Assembly: GCF_001655055.1 (NCBI RefSeq)
Contig: NZ_LXEW01000018.1
Span: 47,406 to 111,405 of the forward strand
Reading direction: 5' to 3'
Source: Providencia heimbachae ATCC 35613
Lineage (GTDB): Bacteria; Pseudomonadota; Gammaproteobacteria; Enterobacterales; Enterobacteriaceae
DNA: 64,000 bases
Of this stretch, positions 9,803 through 20,228 are shown piece by piece; within the stretch, counting starts at the first letter, position 1; each line of letters opens with the position of its first letter. The translations under genes were made by a program, and so were the position numbers. The notes below the pieces were generated by a model. The model was given only the letters and a program-made list of their open reading frames with translations, made no database searches and was not told the origin of the DNA.

Positions 9803-11146
9803 ATGAAAGAGCGCAGCACCGAATTGGTTGATGAGTTTCGCCATTCGGTTCCTTATATAAACGCCCACCGCGGCAAAACTTTTATTATTATGCTTGGTGG
9901 TGAAGCGATTGCGCATGAAAATTTTCCAAGTATTGTCAACGATATAGGGTTGTTGCATAGCCTTGGAATCCGGATTGTCGTTGTTTATGGCGCTCGTCCT
10001 CAAATTGAGGATATTTTATCTGAACATAACTATGAAGCGATTTATCATAAACATACTCGAGTCACAGATGCGAATACTCTTGAATATGTTAAACAAGCAT
10101 CGGGAGCATTGCAGTTAGATATCACGGCTCGTTTATCGATGAGTCTCAGCAATACCCCTTTACAAGGGGCGCATATTAATGTGGTCAGTGGTAACTTTGT
10201 TATTGCTCAACCTCTTGGCATTGATGATGGCGTTGATTATTGCCACAGTGGAAGAATTCGTCGCATAGATGAAGATGCTATTAATAATCAATTAAATCAT
10301 GGTTCAATCGTTCTAATAGGCCCTGTTGCAGTATCCGTTACGGGGGAAAGTTTTAATTTAACTTCAGAAGAAATTGCAACTCAACTCGCCGTTAAAATCA
10401 AAGCTGAAAAATTAATCGGCTTTTGTTCTTCCCAAGGTGTTGCTGGCAAAGATGGTAATATATTATCTGAGCTATTTCCGAATGAAGCAGAAAGCCTCAT
10501 TCAGGAACTTGAATCTGAAGGCGATTACTACTCTGGCACCGTTAGATTCTTACGTGGAGCAGCGAAAGCCTGCCGCCGTGGTATACGCCGAAGCCACCTA
10601 CTCAGCTATCAGGAGAATGGCTCGCTAATTCAAGAATTATTCTCTCGTGACGGTATTGGTACTCAAATTGTCATGGAGAGCTCAGAACAAATACGCAGAG
10701 CTAATATTAATGACATTGGGGGCATTTTAGAGTTAATCCGCCCACTTGAGCAACAAGGCATATTAGTGAGGCGTTCCCGTGAGCAACTTGAAATGGAAAT
10801 TGATAAATTTACCATTATTGAGCGTGATAATTTAGTGATTGCATGCGCAGCTCTGTACCCATACCCCGAAGAAAAACTGGGCGAAATGGCCTGTGTTGCA
10901 GTACACCCTGACTATCGTAGCTCTGCACGAGGTGAAGAATTACTACATCGTGTTGCAGTACAAGCTAAGCAATTCGGGCTTGAAAGACTATTTGTTCTCA
11001 CAACTCGCAGTATTCATTGGTTTCAAGAAAGAGGCTTTGTACCGGCGGAAATTGAAATGCTGCCATTGAAAAAACAAGCTTTATATAACTATCAACGGCG
11101 TTCTAGAATTTTGATGTTAGATTTGAAGAATCAAGCAGATAAATAA
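9803..11146 (+). CDS. argA: N-acetylglutamate synthase ArgA
   Basis: First enzyme of arginine biosynthesis, acetylating glutamate from acetyl-CoA; arginine feedback-inhibits this family. The ATG at 9803 follows a strong AGAGGG Shine-Dalgarno and gives 447 residues, close to 443 in E. coli. The upstream ATG at 9734 adds 23 unconserved residues. The N-terminal amino-acid-kinase-like domain starts with [15 protein letters not shown] and contains [20 protein letters not shown]. The C-terminal GNAT acetyltransferase domain (about 295-447) contains [21 protein letters not shown]. Full-length match and the neighbourhood with recD support the call. Confidence 0.96.
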   Translation: MKERSTELVDEFRHSVPYINAHRGKTFIIMLGGEAIAHENFPSIVNDIGLLHSLGIRIVVVYGARPQIEDILSEHNYEAIYHKHTRVTDANTLEYVKQASGALQLDITARLSMSLSNTPLQGAHINVVSGNFVIAQPLGIDDGVDYCHSGRIRRIDEDAINNQLNHGSIVLIGPVAVSVTGESFNLTSEEIATQLAVKIKAEKLIGFCSSQGVAGKDGNILSELFPNEAESLIQELESEGDYYSGTVRFLRGAAKACRRGIRRSHLLSYQENGSLIQELFSRDGIGTQIVMESSEQIRRANINDIGGILELIRPLEQQGILVRRSREQLEMEIDKFTIIERDNLVIACAALYPYPEEKLGEMACVAVHPDYRSSARGEELLHRVAVQAKQFGLERLFVLTTRSIHWFQERGFVPAEIEMLPLKKQALYNYQRRSRILMLDLKNQADK

Positions 11147-11160
11147 ATACAGTGTCTTTA

Positions 11161-11195
11161 TTGCTCACCTGTTACTTTTGATAGCAGGTGAGCAA
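11161..11195. terminator. 11-bp perfect inverted repeat after argA
   Basis: TTGCTCACCTG (11161-11171) pairs perfectly with CAGGTGAGCAA (11185-11195) around a 13-nt loop, between convergent genes. There is no U-tract on either side, so it may be an RNA 3'-end hairpin or a rho-dependent stop rather than a classic terminator. Confidence 0.5.
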
Positions 11196-11221
11196 ATGCA
11201 AATAGTTTTGCAAAAAATTTA

Positions 11222-11791
11222 TTATGCTATCTGTATAACTCTGGCTTTTTGGCAAAGAGGTATTGTTTCTAAATGTGGCTTTAGTACCGCTTCCATTTCC
11301 GCGAATGAGGAACCATAAAAATAAAATGCAGTTTCTGTTGGTCCATCCCATACACCATGAATACTGCCAATATCTTCAACGGCCTCATCTAAAATATCGA
11401 AGACATCGCTAATATCGCCGTTTTCATAAACTTCCTCAGACAGTTCTGTCCCATTGAAGTAAATGGCTAAACCTTCATCATTACCAAAATCTATTTGGGT
11501 ATCTTCCCCATGAATAAATAAGCGGGACCCCTTCGGCGCTAACATAGAGGAAAAGAGCTGAATAATTAAGCTGATATTTTCATCACTCGCTTCAGTCATC
11601 GAAAATTCAATATCACATTCTTCAGCTTCGCCATTATCAGATAATGAAGTTCCTCCTCCCGTCACATGGATATCTTTCCCCATCCCTTTCATCACTTCAT
11701 CAAAGGCGTCTTCTAAATCAGCGCGACGTTTCGGTTCAAGGCGAGCCTTTAATGTGACTGTCACTACTGTCATTTCTTGCGGGTTATCCAT
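11222..11791 (-). CDS. Unrecognised acidic 189-aa protein downstream of recD
   Basis: I do not recognise this protein. It has 189 residues, is strongly acidic, and shows no signal peptide, membrane segment or catalytic signature. Predicted alternation of strands and helices suggests two similar alpha/beta halves. The first runs about 5-95: a strand TVVTVTLKARL, the helix EPKRRADLEDAFDEVMKGMG, strands, a helix and the strand SRLFIHG. The second runs about 96-189: GLAIYFNG, a helix SDVFDILDEAVEDIG, AFYFYGS, and a helix followed by RVIQIA. A GAAGG ribosome site precedes the ATG, and codon use looks like its neighbours. It starts 55 bases after recD on the same strand and could be cotranscribed. 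E. coli has no gene between argA and recD. Confidence 0.75.
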   Translation of the reverse strand: MDNPQEMTVVTVTLKARLEPKRRADLEDAFDEVMKGMGKDIHVTGGGTSLSDNGEAEECDIEFSMTEASDENISLIIQLFSSMLAPKGSRLFIHGEDTQIDFGNDEGLAIYFNGTELSEEVYENGDISDVFDILDEAVEDIGSIHGVWDGPTETAFYFYGSSFAEMEAVLKPHLETIPLCQKARVIQIA

Positions 11792-11846
11792 ATACTTACC
11801 TTCAAATCATAATTATCAAAAAATATAAATTAGCGTATTAATTATA

Positions 11847-13712
11847 TCAGTCCAATAGCTGCAAAGTTAGGCCACTACGTCTTTTTGTCGGCATTTCAAT
11901 TGCACGGCGCAAAATTTTCGGGCAGCCATAAAGAGATAACTCTTTTTTAGCTCTAGTAATCGCGGTATAGACAAGCTCCCGAGTAATCACAGGAGAATAT
12001 ACCGTTGGTAAAACAAATGCGGTATGAGCAAACTCCGAACCTTGAGATTTATGCACTGTCATCACATAGGCAGTTTCATGCAATGGTAGACGATTTGGTT
12101 GTATCCCACGAATTGTCCCATCAGGGAATTGAAAGTAGGCTCTTAAAGCATTTTCTTCATCCGCTAATATAATACCAATATCCCCATTAAATAGTCCTAA
12201 TGGGCTATCATTACGGCTGATCATAATCGGGCGTCCCGAATAATGTTTGTTCAATTTATTAAATGGACGATGAATTAACCCTTGCCGATGAAGTAATCTC
12301 TCTAATTTATCATTGAGCCCAACAACACCATAAGGCCCATCCCTCAATGCAGTTAATACGCGATACTGATTGAATTTACTTAAAATTTCTTCGGGAGTTT
12401 TAGCTGATTTAACCGCTAACAAGTAATCTTGGTAGTGCTTTGATGCATCGAGTAGTATTTGACCATAATCATCCTGAGTATCCAGAACATTATTGATCAT
12501 ATGGTTATGGATATCAGTTAAAGGCTCGCTAAGTAATCTCAATGAAAGTTTTGTATTTCCATCATTTACTGCCGTCGCTAATTGACCAATCCCTGATTGA
12601 GCGGAGAAACGGTAACTTTTCCTCAATAAACATAGGCTATCTCGAATTCTTGGGCCATTATTCCCAGTAAAATTAGCCAAACTCTGCCCCGTTAATTTAG
12701 CGAGCTGTGCTGCCCGTTCTGAGCTGTACCCTAAATTAGCAAATTGACATATGTCACCAAGCACTGCTCCAGCTTCAACAGAAGCAAGCTGATCCTTATC
12801 ACCAAGAAAAATCAAGCGGGCATCGGTGGGTAGCGCCTCAATTAGTTTGCCCATCATGGGTAAATCAACCATAGAGGCTTCATCTACAATTAAAATATCC
12901 AAAACGAGCGGATTATCCCGATGATAACGAAATTGCTGGCTTTCAGGTTGAGCGCCCAACAAGCGATGAAGTGTTTTTGCTTGATTAGGTAACAGCTTAC
13001 GCTCACTCTCAGTCAAAGGGATCTGCTGCATCGCCATGCTCAATGACTCGGTTAACCTTGCAGCGGCTTTCCCTGTAGGAGCGGCTAATTCAACCCGAAG
13101 ATGATGCTTAGTTTTACTTTCTAGCTTAATTAATGCCGCCAATATCCGGGCGACTGTGGTCGTTTTACCGGTTCCCGGACCGCCTGAAATAATCGAAACT
13201 TTACTTGTTACCGTGACTGCCGCCGCAATTTTCTGCCAATCAATTTCATCACTTTTAGGGAACAATTCATTTAAAATAAACTGAGTATCTTCATCATTTT
13301 GATAACTGATCGTCGAATGCGAAAAATAGTTAGCAACACTTTGTTCGTATTGCCACATGCGTTGAAAATATAAATAGTCACCAGAGAGGATCAACGGTGA
13401 AATTTCATGTCCAGTGGCCAAGGAAACAGGCTCAGCACTATTAATAACTTGATAAATTGTTTCTTCGTCAGGGTTTCCCATTATCTGCCAAAAACTTACA
13501 GCCAGCTCAGGATGTCTCCCTGAAAATAATTTATCGACAGTAATATCCGATAATGCGAGGCAAACATTACCCGACATAGTCTCGGCACTTAATAATGCCG
13601 AAACCATTAATAAAATAGGATTATCTTCACCTGCAATGCTATAAGCAAACTGAACATCTAGTGGCGTAAACAATCGAAACTCAATCCCTTGATTAAAAAG
13701 TGCTTTCATCAT
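11847..13712 (-). CDS. recD: Exodeoxyribonuclease V subunit alpha RecD
   Basis: 5'-3' helicase subunit of RecBCD, which processes double-strand breaks for homologous recombination. The 621 residues contain the Walker A loop GGPGTGKT (177-184), the Walker B/DEA box ILIVDEASMVD, LIFLGDKDQLASVEAGAVLGD (motif III region) and the C-terminal motifs VMTVHKSQGSEF and YTAITRAKK typical of superfamily 1B helicases. The start overlaps the recB stop within ATGATGA and has an AAGGAG ribosome site, so translation is probably coupled. Gene order recC-ptrA-recB-recD is conserved. Confidence 0.96.
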   Translation of the reverse strand: MMKALFNQGIEFRLFTPLDVQFAYSIAGEDNPILLMVSALLSAETMSGNVCLALSDITVDKLFSGRHPELAVSFWQIMGNPDEETIYQVINSAEPVSLATGHEISPLILSGDYLYFQRMWQYEQSVANYFSHSTISYQNDEDTQFILNELFPKSDEIDWQKIAAAVTVTSKVSIISGGPGTGKTTTVARILAALIKLESKTKHHLRVELAAPTGKAAARLTESLSMAMQQIPLTESERKLLPNQAKTLHRLLGAQPESQQFRYHRDNPLVLDILIVDEASMVDLPMMGKLIEALPTDARLIFLGDKDQLASVEAGAVLGDICQFANLGYSSERAAQLAKLTGQSLANFTGNNGPRIRDSLCLLRKSYRFSAQSGIGQLATAVNDGNTKLSLRLLSEPLTDIHNHMINNVLDTQDDYGQILLDASKHYQDYLLAVKSAKTPEEILSKFNQYRVLTALRDGPYGVVGLNDKLERLLHRQGLIHRPFNKLNKHYSGRPIMISRNDSPLGLFNGDIGIILADEENALRAYFQFPDGTIRGIQPNRLPLHETAYVMTVHKSQGSEFAHTAFVLPTVYSPVITRELVYTAITRAKKELSLYGCPKILRRAIEMPTKRRSGLTLQLLD

Positions 13713-16700
13713 AGCTGCTCCTTAGATTGGGCATCACGAAACAGTTGATCAAATTCCTCAATAAAATTTAGGGCTGGCCGATAAAAAAAGATACCATTTT
13801 TAGACTCAGCGCTATCGATACCCCGCAGAAAAAGATAATAGACGCCCCCAAAATGCGTTTCATAATGGTAGTTAGGTATTCTTTGCTTAAGATAACGATG
13901 TAAAGCTAATGAATATAATTGATATTGAAGATCGTAACGGTGGTCTATCATCGCCTCAGACATCGCTTTCGGCGTATAACAGGATGCATCCTCACCAAGA
14001 TAATTAGATTTATAATCAAGTAGATAAAACTTTCCTTTCCAAATGAAAGTTAAATCAATAAATCCTTTTAAGATCCCCTGCACTTTTTCAAAGTTTAAAG
14101 GAGGGCACTGGATGGATAAAGGGTCATATTGATGAGTGATTCGGTCAACATCCTTTGCATCTAATAGTGATTCAATTGGCAGATAAAATTGCATTTCATC
14201 AAGCATATCTTCTGCTTGTAATACCGATAGACACAGCCCGTCATCCGATAACGGTGCACTCACTATCGATGTGAGCCAATCTTGCAACATCAAAGCCCAA
14301 CGACTATCAAAACCTGACGATTCTAATTGCTCAATTAGCCACTCTAAAGAAGGTTCCTCAGAGAAATTAATTTCTTCCATCAAACTATGCAAAAAAGTGC
14401 CTGGTGATGCGCCTTTAGGAAATTGATGAGGCGTTAAGGCTACTTCATCTGTTTCTTGCTGCTCGACGTCATTACTTACTTCAACATCCATTTTTGGAGC
14501 CAATGAATTAGCAAATTGTATCGCAGATATTGCCTGCCCATCATCAATATAGCTTGTGCTATAACTAAGACCGGAATAGCTCGTTACCCGCCAGCGATCA
14601 TCAAAATGCCGAGTAATGCCCCTCGCTGTAAGTAAATTATGATCATTTTGCGCTATCGATAAACGCTCAAATTCAGGGGTATCAATAATATTTACATTGA
14701 TGGTTTCATTACTAATTTCAGCTAACATTTTATTTAGTAATGCATTATCACCTGCTTGCCCTTGTTGAAGTAAGTAGCCAAGTGCGGATAAATGTAAGTC
14801 AGTCTCACCACTTTTTTTACGATTACCCTTAATCAGCGGGGCAACACCAACACTGCAATGATAAATCGCTCTTGTTAATGCGACATAGAGCAAGCGTAAG
14901 TCCTCGGCCAGCCGTTCTTCATCGGCTAAGGCTACATATTCATCTTCATCATTCAAATCTAACCTTGAACCATAATCATCTCTATCATGATAAAGCCCTT
15001 TTGATTGTGGTAAAAAGTTACTGGCAAAAGGTAACCACACAATTTTATACTCAAGCCCTTTCGATTTATGAATAGTACTGATTTGCACTAAGTGTCTATC
15101 ACTTTCAAGACGCATTTGTTGAGCATCTGATTGGTGATCAGGATGGGCAATTTGCTGGGCTAGCCAACGTGTTAGTGTGTGCTCACCTTCAAGTTGTAGT
15201 GACATTTCCTGCAACAGCTCACCCATATGCATAATATCCATTAAGCGCCGCTCACCCTCTAATCCTGAGAGTAATGTTTCTGCAATATGTCGCTCAGCCA
15301 TCAAAATTCGTAGCATAGGTAAAACACCCTGTTTATGCCAAATAGCAGCATAACGAGCAAATTCATCAACTAATTTTTCCCAAGCTTTTTCATTATAATT
15401 AAATTCATCAATATCTTTCGCATTTAGCCCTAAAATCCCCGTCGCTAAAGCGCTGCGGAGTATCCGCTCTTTTTCTGGTGTAAGCACTGCCTGCAAAAGC
15501 CATAATAAATCTCTAGCTTCTTGGGTTGAAAATACACTTTCCCTATTTGATTGAAACACCGATGGAATATTGAGTTGATTTAATGCATCTCGAATCAATA
15601 CCGCCTCACGTCGGCTACGAACCAAAACCGTGATGTCAGAGGCGGCTACTGGAATATTTTCATTTTTATTAAGGAAATAGGTATCCCCTTGTAATCCACC
15701 TTGTAAATAATGTGCAATTTTCGCGGCACATTGACGAGCAATCGCTTGTTCATACTCCGCAACAGAGACTGCCTCTGCATCTAACTGCCAAAACGTCAGT
15801 GCATTAACTTCAACGCCATCATGATATAACTTTTTTTCGATATTATTTGGTGCAAAATTAACTGGCTGAAATGGTATTTGTTCAAAAATAAAAGGGGAAT
15901 CGCAGTGACTAAATAGACGATTAATGGCTTCAACCATATTTTTAGAAGAGCGATAGTTAGTCTCTAATGTATAGTGAGCACTAACTTGTTTTTTAGCTTC
16001 GATATATGTGAAAATATCAGCGCCACGAAAAGCATAAATAGCCTGCTTAGGGTCACCAATAAATAATAGAGCACTATTATCAACGCCTTGGTAAATACGC
16101 TGAAAAATACGATATTGCTGTGGATCTGTATCTTGGAACTCATCAATCATTGCAACGGGAAAGCGTTGGCATATTGCATCCGCAAGAAATTTTCCACCTT
16201 CTTGTTTTAATGCATTATCTAAACGAGTCAGTAAATCATCAAACCCCATTTCCCCACGGCTATACTTTTCATCAGCAATAGTTTGCCTTACTTGCGTAAT
16301 CGCTAAAGGAATAACCAAATCTTTGATCGTTAAAGACTGTGCAAGCAATTCTTCTATTTGCCTAAAAACAGCATGCTCAGGTCCTCTTCCTGTTTTTGAT
16401 TTTTCATGTAATACAGTTTGAGAAAAACGCATTAAATCTTTAGGTAACTGATAATCTTCTGTTCTTTCTTCAGCCCATTCAGTTATTTTAACTAGCCAAT
16501 TAGGTAAAAAACGAGCGCTATAACTGCGTTTATCAACATCAGAATCAGTAATTATTTTTTCAAAATCCGCGACACTTAATAACCAAGACGATTTTACTGC
16601 CTCAATTAAAGAAATAAGCCGATGATGACGTTCTTCTAAAGTTTCTTGCTGCTTTGGTTGGTTGATAATGACTGGAATATCACCCTGTAAAAAAGGCCTA

Positions 16701-17317
16701 ATTTCAGACAAAAGCGCTTCAGGACCATTCCACAGAGACTGAACTACCTTAGTCATTGAATAATCAAGGGGATAAAAATGGCGGCGCCAGAAATCCGCAC
16801 AAGCTTGTTTCTGAATCGGAAATTCATCTTGGATCATCGTTTGCTCAAATAATATCCCTGACTCAAAGGCATTATGAACAAGCATCCTTTGGCAAAATCC
16901 ATGAATTGTGTAAATAGCGGCTTCATCCATTTGTCGCTCAGCCGCTAACAACCAATTCGAGGCAAACGTTCTTTGCTCTTGTTCAGGTAACTCTTTAAGC
17001 AACTCTAAATATTCAGGCTTAGATTCAAAACCTACACCATTTCTTAAACAAGCTAAGCGCATTTCATGAATACGCTCACGAATACGTCCGCGTAACTCAT
17101 TAGTTGCAGCTTCGGTAAATGTCACAACTAAAATTTCTTCAACACTGAGCGGTCTAGGGAATGCATTTTCACCCCCTAAACCTAATAAGAGGCGCAGATA
17201 AAGGATCCCTATAGTGTAAGTTTTACCTGTACCTGCTGACGCCTCTATTAATCTTTGTCCTTGTAAAGGCAAAGAAAAAGCATTTAGCAATTGGGAACTC
17301 ATCTGCACTTTATTCAC
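13709..17317 (-). CDS. recB: Exodeoxyribonuclease V subunit beta RecB
   Basis: 3'-5' helicase and nuclease subunit of RecBCD. It has 1202 residues (E. coli 1180). Superfamily 1A helicase motifs: Walker A ASAGTGKT (26-33), VVTFTEAAT, MIDEFQDTDPQQYRIF, FIGDPKQAIYAFRGAD, ISTIHKSKGLEY and LLYVALTRA. The C-terminal PD-(D/E)XK nuclease domain holds IDLTFIWKGKFYLLDYKSNY, whose D and DYK residues bind the catalytic metals, followed by YDLQYQLYSLALHRYLK. An in-frame ATG at 17302 is a possible alternative start and would fit E. coli length slightly better. Overlaps recD and ptrA by 4 bases each. Confidence 0.96.
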   Translation of the reverse strand: MNKVQMSSQLLNAFSLPLQGQRLIEASAGTGKTYTIGILYLRLLLGLGGENAFPRPLSVEEILVVTFTEAATNELRGRIRERIHEMRLACLRNGVGFESKPEYLELLKELPEQEQRTFASNWLLAAERQMDEAAIYTIHGFCQRMLVHNAFESGILFEQTMIQDEFPIQKQACADFWRRHFYPLDYSMTKVVQSLWNGPEALLSEIRPFLQGDIPVIINQPKQQETLEERHHRLISLIEAVKSSWLLSVADFEKIITDSDVDKRSYSARFLPNWLVKITEWAEERTEDYQLPKDLMRFSQTVLHEKSKTGRGPEHAVFRQIEELLAQSLTIKDLVIPLAITQVRQTIADEKYSRGEMGFDDLLTRLDNALKQEGGKFLADAICQRFPVAMIDEFQDTDPQQYRIFQRIYQGVDNSALLFIGDPKQAIYAFRGADIFTYIEAKKQVSAHYTLETNYRSSKNMVEAINRLFSHCDSPFIFEQIPFQPVNFAPNNIEKKLYHDGVEVNALTFWQLDAEAVSVAEYEQAIARQCAAKIAHYLQGGLQGDTYFLNKNENIPVAASDITVLVRSRREAVLIRDALNQLNIPSVFQSNRESVFSTQEARDLLWLLQAVLTPEKERILRSALATGILGLNAKDIDEFNYNEKAWEKLVDEFARYAAIWHKQGVLPMLRILMAERHIAETLLSGLEGERRLMDIMHMGELLQEMSLQLEGEHTLTRWLAQQIAHPDHQSDAQQMRLESDRHLVQISTIHKSKGLEYKIVWLPFASNFLPQSKGLYHDRDDYGSRLDLNDEDEYVALADEERLAEDLRLLYVALTRAIYHCSVGVAPLIKGNRKKSGETDLHLSALGYLLQQGQAGDNALLNKMLAEISNETINVNIIDTPEFERLSIAQNDHNLLTARGITRHFDDRWRVTSYSGLSYSTSYIDDGQAISAIQFANSLAPKMDVEVSNDVEQQETDEVALTPHQFPKGASPGTFLHSLMEEINFSEEPSLEWLIEQLESSGFDSRWALMLQDWLTSIVSAPLSDDGLCLSVLQAEDMLDEMQFYLPIESLLDAKDVDRITHQYDPLSIQCPPLNFEKVQGILKGFIDLTFIWKGKFYLLDYKSNYLGEDASCYTPKAMSEAMIDHRYDLQYQLYSLALHRYLKQRIPNYHYETHFGGVYYLFLRGIDSAESKNGIFFYRPALNFIEEFDQLFRDAQSKEQL

Positions 17318-20211
17318 TCAGCATCTTCCTTTATTGGTAGGATTTTTTGTAACTCTGAAGCAATAGGGTAAATAACCCAATCTTTTAATCGGGCATACCC
17401 CGTTTTGTCATCAACGTCTTGACCAATTACTTGAGAAGCCAAAGCTAATCCTTGGCGTTCGATTACCGCTTTTTGGTAATATTCAATCACCTGAGCTTGA
17501 GTTGCTGTATTTAGCGACGCTAAAACTTTCTCTCGGGTATCAAAGCCAAAAATATTACGTGCGAAATCAGAAGAATAACGCCCCACTTCTTCATAGAATG
17601 TCTGAGGTGGTTGATTCATTTCAGTAATAATCGATTGTTTATACTGTTCAAATTCTTGAGCAGGTAGATTTTTCAGCTTATCTAGAGCGGATTGATAGAA
17701 CGCTTGATAGCGGGTATTGAGGTAATCAGGTGTTTTAGCATTACTTTGCAAAACGAAGCCCATCCCCCACTGGTCACCAATTCCAACCTTAAAAGCAAAT
17801 ACAGCATAACCAAGCTGCTCATTTGTCCTTAATTGGTCATAGAACCAAGGCTGAACAATTTTGGCTAAAATTCCAGATAAAACTGCACCATCAATTCGGC
17901 TATATCCTTTCGGTACAAAAATTTCAGCTAAAGCATTGTCTGAACTATTACCTTGTTTATGAAAATCAGCTAAATAGTTTTTATCGATAACGACAATATC
18001 ACCACGCCACCAGTTACTTCCTTTGCTTTTGAGAAGCTCTCTCACATCTTTTATCGTCTTAATACTTTGTTGTTCAGTTAAATTACCGACAACGAGGGCT
18101 TGCAAAGCCGCACTTTCGACAATCATTGAACGATAGTCAGTGATATCTTTCAATGAGATAGTGTCTAGAGCGACTAAACGTTGTTCTTGTTCAAAATACG
18201 GTACGCTATTAATACGTTGAAGCGGCTGCATCGATAACTCATAAGCTTTAGCATTGTTCGCAACTTCAATTTGCTCTTTATACCAAGATTTAGCCTGTTC
18301 GAGTTCTCTTTGTGTTGGTTCAAAACTTAAGTACAGCTTAGTCATTGATAAAAATAGCTCAGGCAGATGTTGTGTATACCCACTTGCATTAAGCTTTAGA
18401 CCAACACCTTGAGAAACCGATACTGACATGCCAGCAACAGATGCTTGATATTGCAATTCATCCATTTTTAGTGAGGAAATATATTGCAGTAATGCGCCAC
18501 TTACTTGAGATTTCGCATTTTTATCACCTTCATTCGTACGTAAATCTAATGTGATACTTGCCTTTGGCTCATCAGCAAAGTATTGACTCGGCATATACAG
18601 AACTCGAGTGTTTCCATCTTGATAAATAAACTCTGGATGCTTATATATCTTACTCGTTTTTATTAACGATAAATTATCAGGAATGTAAGGGTTTAAAACC
18701 GGTAATTTAAAACTCATTTGTGATTCTAATTGAGCCCAATTAGCAAATTGCTTTGCCGTAATTTTATTGACTTGATAAGGGGCTTCCACGAAATAGGCTT
18801 TCTTATTACTAGGCTCTTTCGGACTAATAAACCAAATACGTGCATTTTTTGCCGTAAGTTCTGATAACCGTTGCTTAATAGCTTCAGGATTATATTTATC
18901 TGCAATATAATCGGAATCGAGAACATGATTGACGGGTACATCAATCATTTGGTCGGATAACCATTCAATATAGTTCATGTCTCTAACAATGGAGCCATAC
19001 CTAAATGATAGGTTAAGAACTTTGGCTATTTCATCGAAATAATTTTTGCTAACACCCTCTTTTTTTAACAGTTCAATATAAGAAAATATGGCAGCAACTA
19101 TTTGATCTTTCTCTTCTAGTCCTTTATCGGTCAAAGTGACATAAATAGAAAATGAACCATAATTACGATCTGCATTTGGTAATGCTGAAGCGCTAATGCC
19201 TTCTGCTAACCCTTTTGATATTAGCCAATCGGCTAATGTGCCAGGGCTTCGATTTCCAATTAAATAGCCAATATATTCGTCACTTTTGCTACGAAAATCA
19301 GCCATATTGTTTTTAATACTAAATTCAATTTGAATCGCTTTTTGAGGCTGCGCAGGAACATAATGGATTAAAACACCTTGTTCCTTTTCTGTCACTGCGG
19401 GGATGTTAATAGCCGGTACACTGGCATTAAAATTAGGAATTCGGCCAAAAGTATCTTGTGCAATTTTAGCTAATGAATCAATCGACTGATCACCATACAA
19501 AACACCATTCATTAAATTAGCCGAATAATAACGCTTATAGAAACTGACTAGCTCATCTTGTAGTTTACTGTTTGGTTTATCTTTTAACGTCTCTAAGTTA
19601 CCACCAGAGAAACGGGAGTTAGGGTGCGCAGGATTTAATGTTTCTGATCGCACTTGCCATATCCGCATGCCGTCACGGGAACGTGCCATTGTTAGCTCGG
19701 CATTAACCGCATTACGCTCTCTATCTGCATTAACAGGGTCTAAAAGAGGTTCAGCTAACGCATCGGCAAGCCTATCGGTTGCCGCTTGTAGCGCGCCATT
19801 TTCAACTTCAAAATAGTAAGCAGTACGGTGCGGTGCCGTACTTGCATTATGGCTTCCACCATGCTTTTGCAAAAATTCTGAAAAGCTGCTTGGTTCAGGG
19901 TATTTTTTCGAGCCCATTAAAACCATGTGTTCTAAGTAATGCGCTAACCCTAGTTGGCTATCTGGATTTTCTATGCTTCCCACCGGTAATGATACCGCTG
20001 CCAATGACTTTGTTGCTTTTGGATCTGAAACCAATAAAACAGTCATATCGTTATGCAGTTTTATTGCTTTGTATTCTCTAGGGTCACTTTCACTCTTACT
20101 TATCGTATCCGGAAGAACCTGCCAAAGAGGTTGTGCAGCAATCGCATTCCCCCCAAGAAACAGTAACGATAATAAAAAAAAGTGAGCGATATTTTTGGAT
20201 AAACGTAGCAT
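17314..20211 (-). CDS. ptrA: Pitrilysin (protease III) PtrA
   Basis: Periplasmic zinc metalloprotease of the M16 (insulinase) family that degrades small peptides. It has 965 residues, in line with 962 in E. coli. A signal peptide (about 1-26, ending NAIAA) is followed by the inverted zinc motif H91-Y-L-E94-H95 in GLAHYLEHMVLMGS, with the third ligand E172 in NAVNAELTMAR. The C-terminal inactive M16 half contains LRTNEQLGYAVFAFKVGIGDQWG. Its position between recC and recB, overlapping recB by 4 bases, is conserved although no role in recombination is known. Confidence 0.95.
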   Translation of the reverse strand: MLRLSKNIAHFFLLSLLFLGGNAIAAQPLWQVLPDTISKSESDPREYKAIKLHNDMTVLLVSDPKATKSLAAVSLPVGSIENPDSQLGLAHYLEHMVLMGSKKYPEPSSFSEFLQKHGGSHNASTAPHRTAYYFEVENGALQAATDRLADALAEPLLDPVNADRERNAVNAELTMARSRDGMRIWQVRSETLNPAHPNSRFSGGNLETLKDKPNSKLQDELVSFYKRYYSANLMNGVLYGDQSIDSLAKIAQDTFGRIPNFNASVPAINIPAVTEKEQGVLIHYVPAQPQKAIQIEFSIKNNMADFRSKSDEYIGYLIGNRSPGTLADWLISKGLAEGISASALPNADRNYGSFSIYVTLTDKGLEEKDQIVAAIFSYIELLKKEGVSKNYFDEIAKVLNLSFRYGSIVRDMNYIEWLSDQMIDVPVNHVLDSDYIADKYNPEAIKQRLSELTAKNARIWFISPKEPSNKKAYFVEAPYQVNKITAKQFANWAQLESQMSFKLPVLNPYIPDNLSLIKTSKIYKHPEFIYQDGNTRVLYMPSQYFADEPKASITLDLRTNEGDKNAKSQVSGALLQYISSLKMDELQYQASVAGMSVSVSQGVGLKLNASGYTQHLPELFLSMTKLYLSFEPTQRELEQAKSWYKEQIEVANNAKAYELSMQPLQRINSVPYFEQEQRLVALDTISLKDITDYRSMIVESAALQALVVGNLTEQQSIKTIKDVRELLKSKGSNWWRGDIVVIDKNYLADFHKQGNSSDNALAEIFVPKGYSRIDGAVLSGILAKIVQPWFYDQLRTNEQLGYAVFAFKVGIGDQWGMGFVLQSNAKTPDYLNTRYQAFYQSALDKLKNLPAQEFEQYKQSIITEMNQPPQTFYEEVGRYSSDFARNIFGFDTREKVLASLNTATQAQVIEYYQKAVIERQGLALASQVIGQDVDDKTGYARLKDWVIYPIASELQKILPIKEDAE

Positions 20212-20228
20212 CCTGTAATGCTCTCCCT

